From contig NZ_FOFF01000022.1 of NCBI RefSeq assembly GCF_900110755.1, forward strand, positions 62,001 through 126,000: a DNA stretch of 64,000 nt, read 5' to 3'. Position 1 is the first letter of the stretch. Each line of letters begins with the position of its first letter. The translations under genes were made by a program, and so were the position numbers. Below are positions 61,216-64,000 of this stretch, one piece after another. This DNA is from Streptomyces sp. yr375. GTDB lineage: Bacteria; Actinomycetota; Actinomycetes; Streptomycetales; Streptomycetaceae. The notes below the pieces were generated by a model. That model was not told the origin of the DNA. It worked only from the letters and a program-made list of their open reading frames with translations, and ran no database searches.

Positions 61216-61556
61216 GCAGCGTGACGTGGCGCAAGAGCTCCTACAGCAACACCGACGGCGGTAACTGCGTCGAAGTTTCTGACGACCTCCTCCGTACCGT
61301 CGCCTGGCGCAAGAGCAGCTACAGCAACTCGGACGGCGGCGCATGCCTCGAAGTGTCCGACGACTTCCTCTGCACCGCCGCCTGGCGTAAGAGCACTCAC
61401 AGCAACTCGGACGGCGGTCAGTGCCTCGAATTCGCCGACAACCTCCCCTCCCTCGTCCCCGTTCGGGACAGCAAGGCCCCCGCCCGGGGCGCACTGCTCT
61501 TCCGGGCGGAGGCCTGGGGTGCCTTCGTCGGTGCCTACAGGTCGACGTCCGCGTAG
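61197..61556 (+). CDS. DUF397 protein with three tandem motif copies
   Basis: 119 aa from a GTG. Typical DUF397 proteins carry one WRKSSYS...GGxCVEV unit in about 60 residues. Here there are three consecutive copies with an exact 26-residue (78-bp) period: WRKSSYSNTDGGNCVEVSDD, WRKSSYSNSDGGACLEVSDD and WRKSTHSNSDGGQCLEFADN, then the normal end VPVRDSK. Partner of the XRE/DUF5753 regulator. Overlaps the convergent nuclease gene by 22 bp. Confidence 0.9.
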   Translation: MRAIDLSSVTWRKSSYSNTDGGNCVEVSDDLLRTVAWRKSSYSNSDGGACLEVSDDFLCTAAWRKSTHSNSDGGQCLEFADNLPSLVPVRDSKAPARGALLFRAEAWGAFVGAYRSTSA

Positions 61557-62650
61557 AGTGCCGCGTGGTCGGACGCCGCGTTCAGCTTCGATGTCACCGT
61601 GTCGAAGGCCTTGATGCCGTCCGCGAAGATGCCGCGGGTCTCCAGGCCGACATGCTGCACTTCCTGCCACAGCTCCGGTGCGAGCAGCAGGTAGTCGATC
61701 TTGTCCCGCTCGGACTTGCACTCTCCGAACGTGCCGGGGAGGCCGCGGTAGGACCGGTGACTCATCACGTCCCGCAGCCCGGTGCCCTCTAGGGTCCTGA
61801 CGGAGTCGCTGTCCGGGTTGTCGTTGAGGTCCCCGGCGACGATGACGTGCGGGGTGCGCTCCAGCGCGGCCCGGTAGATCTCCGCGACCCGCTTGGCCTG
61901 GGCCAGCCGCAGTTCCGGGTCGTCGTGGAACTTGCTCTTGAGGTGGTTGCCGAGGATCACCAGGGGCGTGCCGTTGAGCTGGATCTCGAACTCGGGGCAG
62001 TCCCGGCTGAAGAGGCGCTGGTCGGGACGGTCCGGGTTGGTGTCGAACAGGTGGCACCGCACGGACGTGATCGGGTGCCGGCTGAAGATCCCGATGTCGA
62101 TGCCCCGGCTGTCGTTGCCGTCGACCAGCAGGTTGTAGGGGTACGGCCGCCTGCCGAGCGCCCCCTCCAGGACCTGCGTGTTGAAGCGTTCCAGGGTGAG
62201 CCGGTCCTCGACCTCGACGGTGAGCAGGATGTCGGCGTCGACCTCCGAGACCACCCGGCCGGTGTTGCGCACCACGTCCAGGTCGAGATCGTCCTGCCCC
62301 AGTTCGACCCAACCCGCCCACGCCCCACGGCCCTTGGCGGTGACCTCGACGGTGGTCCGGCGTCCCGACCCGGAGATCTTGAGCAGCCCGGCGTCCTTAC
62401 CCGGGCGGGACTGGTTGACGAAGATCAGCGGCGGCGGGTTCTTCGGGTCGGAGTCGTACGCCCGGTGCTTCATGATGAGCCGGACGATCTCCGCCTTGTC
62501 CTGGTCCGAGTACACCGGCAGATCCAGGAGAGCGGCGAGCGCGGCGAAGTCGTCGAGGACGTCCTTGCGCGCCACCGGGTCCGCGAGGCGGAAGGCGGTG
62601 GGCCGACGGAACAGGTTCTCCATGTTGAAGCTGGCGATCCGGATGGTCAT
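61535..62650 (-). CDS. Endonuclease/exonuclease/phosphatase family protein
   Basis: 371 aa from ATG 62650. EEP motifs: IASFNMENLF, VEVEDRLTLERFN, GIDIGIFSR, LGNHLKSKF, VAGDLNDNPDS and the final SDHAALYADVDL. Metal-dependent phosphodiesterase of the DNase I-like fold; no signal peptide. Nucleic acid or phospholipid substrate unknown. Confidence 0.9.
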   Translation of the reverse strand: MTIRIASFNMENLFRRPTAFRLADPVARKDVLDDFAALAALLDLPVYSDQDKAEIVRLIMKHRAYDSDPKNPPPLIFVNQSRPGKDAGLLKISGSGRRTTVEVTAKGRGAWAGWVELGQDDLDLDVVRNTGRVVSEVDADILLTVEVEDRLTLERFNTQVLEGALGRRPYPYNLLVDGNDSRGIDIGIFSRHPITSVRCHLFDTNPDRPDQRLFSRDCPEFEIQLNGTPLVILGNHLKSKFHDDPELRLAQAKRVAEIYRAALERTPHVIVAGDLNDNPDSDSVRTLEGTGLRDVMSHRSYRGLPGTFGECKSERDKIDYLLLAPELWQEVQHVGLETRGIFADGIKAFDTVTSKLNAASDHAALYADVDL

Positions 62651-62709
62651 GACGTACCTCCTCATCGGTACCTCACATTCTCCGAGCGCACACGAACGCT
62701 GTCCTGCGG

Positions 62710-62793
62710 ACAGGTGACGACTAACAGGTGACGGATGACAGGTGACAGCTAACAGGTAACGGCTGACAGGTGACGAATGACAGATGTTGAAAT
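62710..62793 (+). repeat. Six tandem 14-bp ACAGGTGACG-type repeats
   Basis: ACAGGTGACGxxTx begins at 62710, 62724, 62738, 62752, 62766 and 62780 (exact 14-bp period, some variation; the last reads ACAGATG). The array lies in the gap between the divergent nuclease and aldo/keto reductase genes and runs into the palindrome. Confidence 0.85.
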
Positions 62794-62806
62794 CTGTCAT
62801 CTGTCA
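62778..62806. promoter_or_regulatory. TGACAGAT palindrome operator
   Basis: TGACAGAT (62778-62785), 6-nt spacer, ATCTGTCA (62792-62799), with an overlapping third half-site ATCTGTCA (62799-62806). Typical TetR/MarR-size operator, 17 bp ahead of the reductase start; the TetR gene after the reductase is the natural candidate regulator. Confidence 0.6.
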
Positions 62807-62822
62807 TGCCATGCTGATGGGC

Positions 62823-63833
62823 ATGACGACGATGCACACGCGCACTCTCGGAACCACCGGCCCCCAGGTCTCCGCCCTCGCCCTCGGCTGCATGGGCATG
62901 TCCCCGAAGCTGTACGGCGACGCGGACCGGGCCGAGTCGATCGCGACGATCCACGCCGCCCTGGAGGCGGGCGTGACGTTGCTGGACACCGGCGACTTCT
63001 ACACCATGGGTCACAACGAGATGCTGATCGGCGAAGCCCTCCGCACCGCGCCCGCGGCCCGCCGCGAGCAGGCGCAGGTCAGCGTGAAGTTCGGCGCGCT
63101 GCGCGACGCGGACGGCGGCTGGAACGGCATGGACGGCCGCCCGGAAGCCGTCAAGAACTTCGCCGCGTACTCCCTCCAGCGCCTCGGCGTCGACCACATC
63201 GACGTCTACCGCATCGCCCGGCTCGACCCGGCCGTACCGATCGAGGAGACGGTCGGCGCGATCGCCGAACTCGTCGGGCAGGGGTACGTCCGGCACATCG
63301 GCCTCAGCGAGGTCGGTGCCGAGACGATCCGCCGGGCCGCCGCCACCGCGTCGATCGCGGACGTCCAGTTCGAGTACGCGCTGATCTCGCGGGACATCGA
63401 GCGGGAGGTCCTGCCGACCACCCGCGAGCTGGGCATCGCCATCACCGCGTACGGCGTCCTCTCCCGGGGTCTGATCTCCGGCCACTTCACCGCAGGCCGG
63501 CAGCTCGCGCCGAACGACTGGCGGGCCATGACCCCGCGATTCCAGGGCGACAACCTCCAGCACAACCTGAACCTGGTGGACGCCCTGCGGAAGATCGCCG
63601 AGCAGAAGGGCGTCACCGTCGCGCAGATCGCGATCGCCTGGGTGCTGAGCCGGGGCACCGACATCGTGCCCCTCATCGGCGCGCGGACCCGCGTACAGCT
63701 CGCGGAGTCGCTCGGCGCGCTGGAGGTCACGCTCGACGCGGCCGACCTCGCCGCGATCGAGGAGGCGGTCCCGGCCGACGCCGCCGCGGGCGACCGCTAC
63801 CCGGCGTCCCAGATGGCACACCTCGAGGCGTGA
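62823..63833 (+). CDS. Aldo/keto reductase
   Basis: 336 aa from ATG 62823 (in-frame ATGs also at 62784 and 62811). AKR barrel: TLGTTGPQVSALALGCMGMS, DTGDFYTMGHNEMLIGEAL (catalytic Asp, Tyr), VSVKFG (Lys), IGLSEVGAETIRRA, and the cofactor end IPLIGARTR-like (VPLIGARTRVQLAES). At the usual catalytic His position (YxxH) it has YRIARLDP, so Ala replaces His. NADPH-dependent reduction of a carbonyl is likely. Upstream operator and array suggest tight regulation. Confidence 0.9.
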   Translation: MTTMHTRTLGTTGPQVSALALGCMGMSPKLYGDADRAESIATIHAALEAGVTLLDTGDFYTMGHNEMLIGEALRTAPAARREQAQVSVKFGALRDADGGWNGMDGRPEAVKNFAAYSLQRLGVDHIDVYRIARLDPAVPIEETVGAIAELVGQGYVRHIGLSEVGAETIRRAAATASIADVQFEYALISRDIEREVLPTTRELGIAITAYGVLSRGLISGHFTAGRQLAPNDWRAMTPRFQGDNLQHNLNLVDALRKIAEQKGVTVAQIAIAWVLSRGTDIVPLIGARTRVQLAESLGALEVTLDAADLAAIEEAVPADAAAGDRYPASQMAHLEA

Positions 63834-63867
63834 TCCGGGTGTTCCCCGTGCCAGGTACCGTCTGAGC

Positions 63868-64000
63868 ATGGCATCAACCACCGAGACCCTGACCGCCGAG
63901 CGCATCCTCGCGGCCACCGAGGAGGTGCTGCGCCGCCACGGGCCCGCCAAGGCCACCGTGGTCGACGTGGCCCGCGCGCTCGGCGTCAGCCACGGCAGCG
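63868..64000 (+). CDS. TetR-family regulator, cut by the window end
   Basis: The first 44 codons are seen: MASTTETLTAERILAATEEV then a typical TetR HTH (HGPAKATVVDVARALGVSHGS). 34 bp after the aldo/keto reductase stop, so probably in the same operon and likely regulating it. Confidence 0.85.
   Translation, partial: MASTTETLTAERILAATEEVLRRHGPAKATVVDVARALGVSHGS

Noticed and set aside
62710..62806. CRISPR array
   Set aside because: The 14-bp units are contiguous, with no spacers of 30 bp or more, and no cas genes are present.

Overview
The window is chromosomal DNA of a high-GC actinomycete, almost certainly a Streptomyces. The support is very strong third-position GC bias, many GTG starts, start-stop overlaps of the ATGA/GTGA type, and conserved gene blocks I know from Streptomyces chromosomes: hrcA-dnaJ, phoH-ybeY-CNNM, era, leuA with a leader peptide, recO-uppS, zur-znuBCA and glyS. 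It is mostly core genome. I see no rRNA or tRNA gene, insertion sequence, prophage or CRISPR array. Both ends are cut inside genes.

Layout. 1-6 kb: envelope genes (an SdrD-B repeat surface protein cut by the window edge, a membrane-anchored unknown, a beta-helix lipoprotein, a Tat-exported DyP peroxidase, an L,D-transpeptidase). 6-19.8 kb: housekeeping (hemW, DUF3097, two MBL-fold enzymes, hrcA-dnaJ behind a CIRCE operator, a nitronate monooxygenase-like protein, rsmE, a giant tricorn protease, a HIT protein, RNase Z and a type 2 adenine deaminase). 19.8-28.8 kb: an ECF sigma factor coupled to a CU044_5270-family membrane protein, an MFS exporter, a glucarate-catabolism operon (IclR regulator, kdgD, gudD), an unrecognised mostly helical protein and a PfkB kinase. 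29-34.7 kb: phoH, ybeY, a CNNM/CBS protein, an MmcQ-like protein, an MFS exporter and a cytidine-deaminase-like protein without zinc ligands. 34.8-38 kb: a secreted three-gene set that resembles the Firmicutes WxL/DUF916 cell-surface system. 38-45.4 kb: an extra PII protein, era, an HTH regulator with a divergent NAD(P)-binding oxidoreductase, a beta-glucosidase/transporter pair under a perfect palindrome, and a protealysin-like protease with its emfourin inhibitor. 45.5-51 kb: leuA with leader peptide, a TerB-like protein, a SigE-family sigma factor with its membrane partner, and an MFS protein. 51.4-59.7 kb: recO behind an unusual 108-bp tandem repeat, uppS, a secreted histidine phosphatase, the zinc-uptake operon znuACB-zur under two Zur-box-like sites, and glyS. 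59.8-64 kb: an XRE/DUF397 regulator pair with a divergent partner, an endonuclease/exonuclease/phosphatase protein, and an aldo/keto reductase behind a 14-bp repeat array, followed by a TetR gene cut by the window end.

How genes work together. HrcA can repress its own operon with dnaJ through CIRCE. Glucarate is dehydrated by GudD, then KdgD yields 2,5-dioxopentanoate, with the divergent IclR protein as the likely local regulator. ZnuABC imports zinc under Zur control. The WxL-like proteins and the DUF916 anchor probably form a wall-bound surface assembly. LeuA is probably attenuated through its four-leucine leader.

The least ordinary signals are the WxL-like locus, the 108-bp in-frame repeats that end on the recO start codon, the zinc-less cytidine-deaminase-like protein, the orphan protein at 26.4 kb, the 14-bp repeat arrays before two oxidoreductase genes, and several Streptomyces dispersed repeats lying inside coding sequence. 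All calls rest on reading the sequence; no database search was run.
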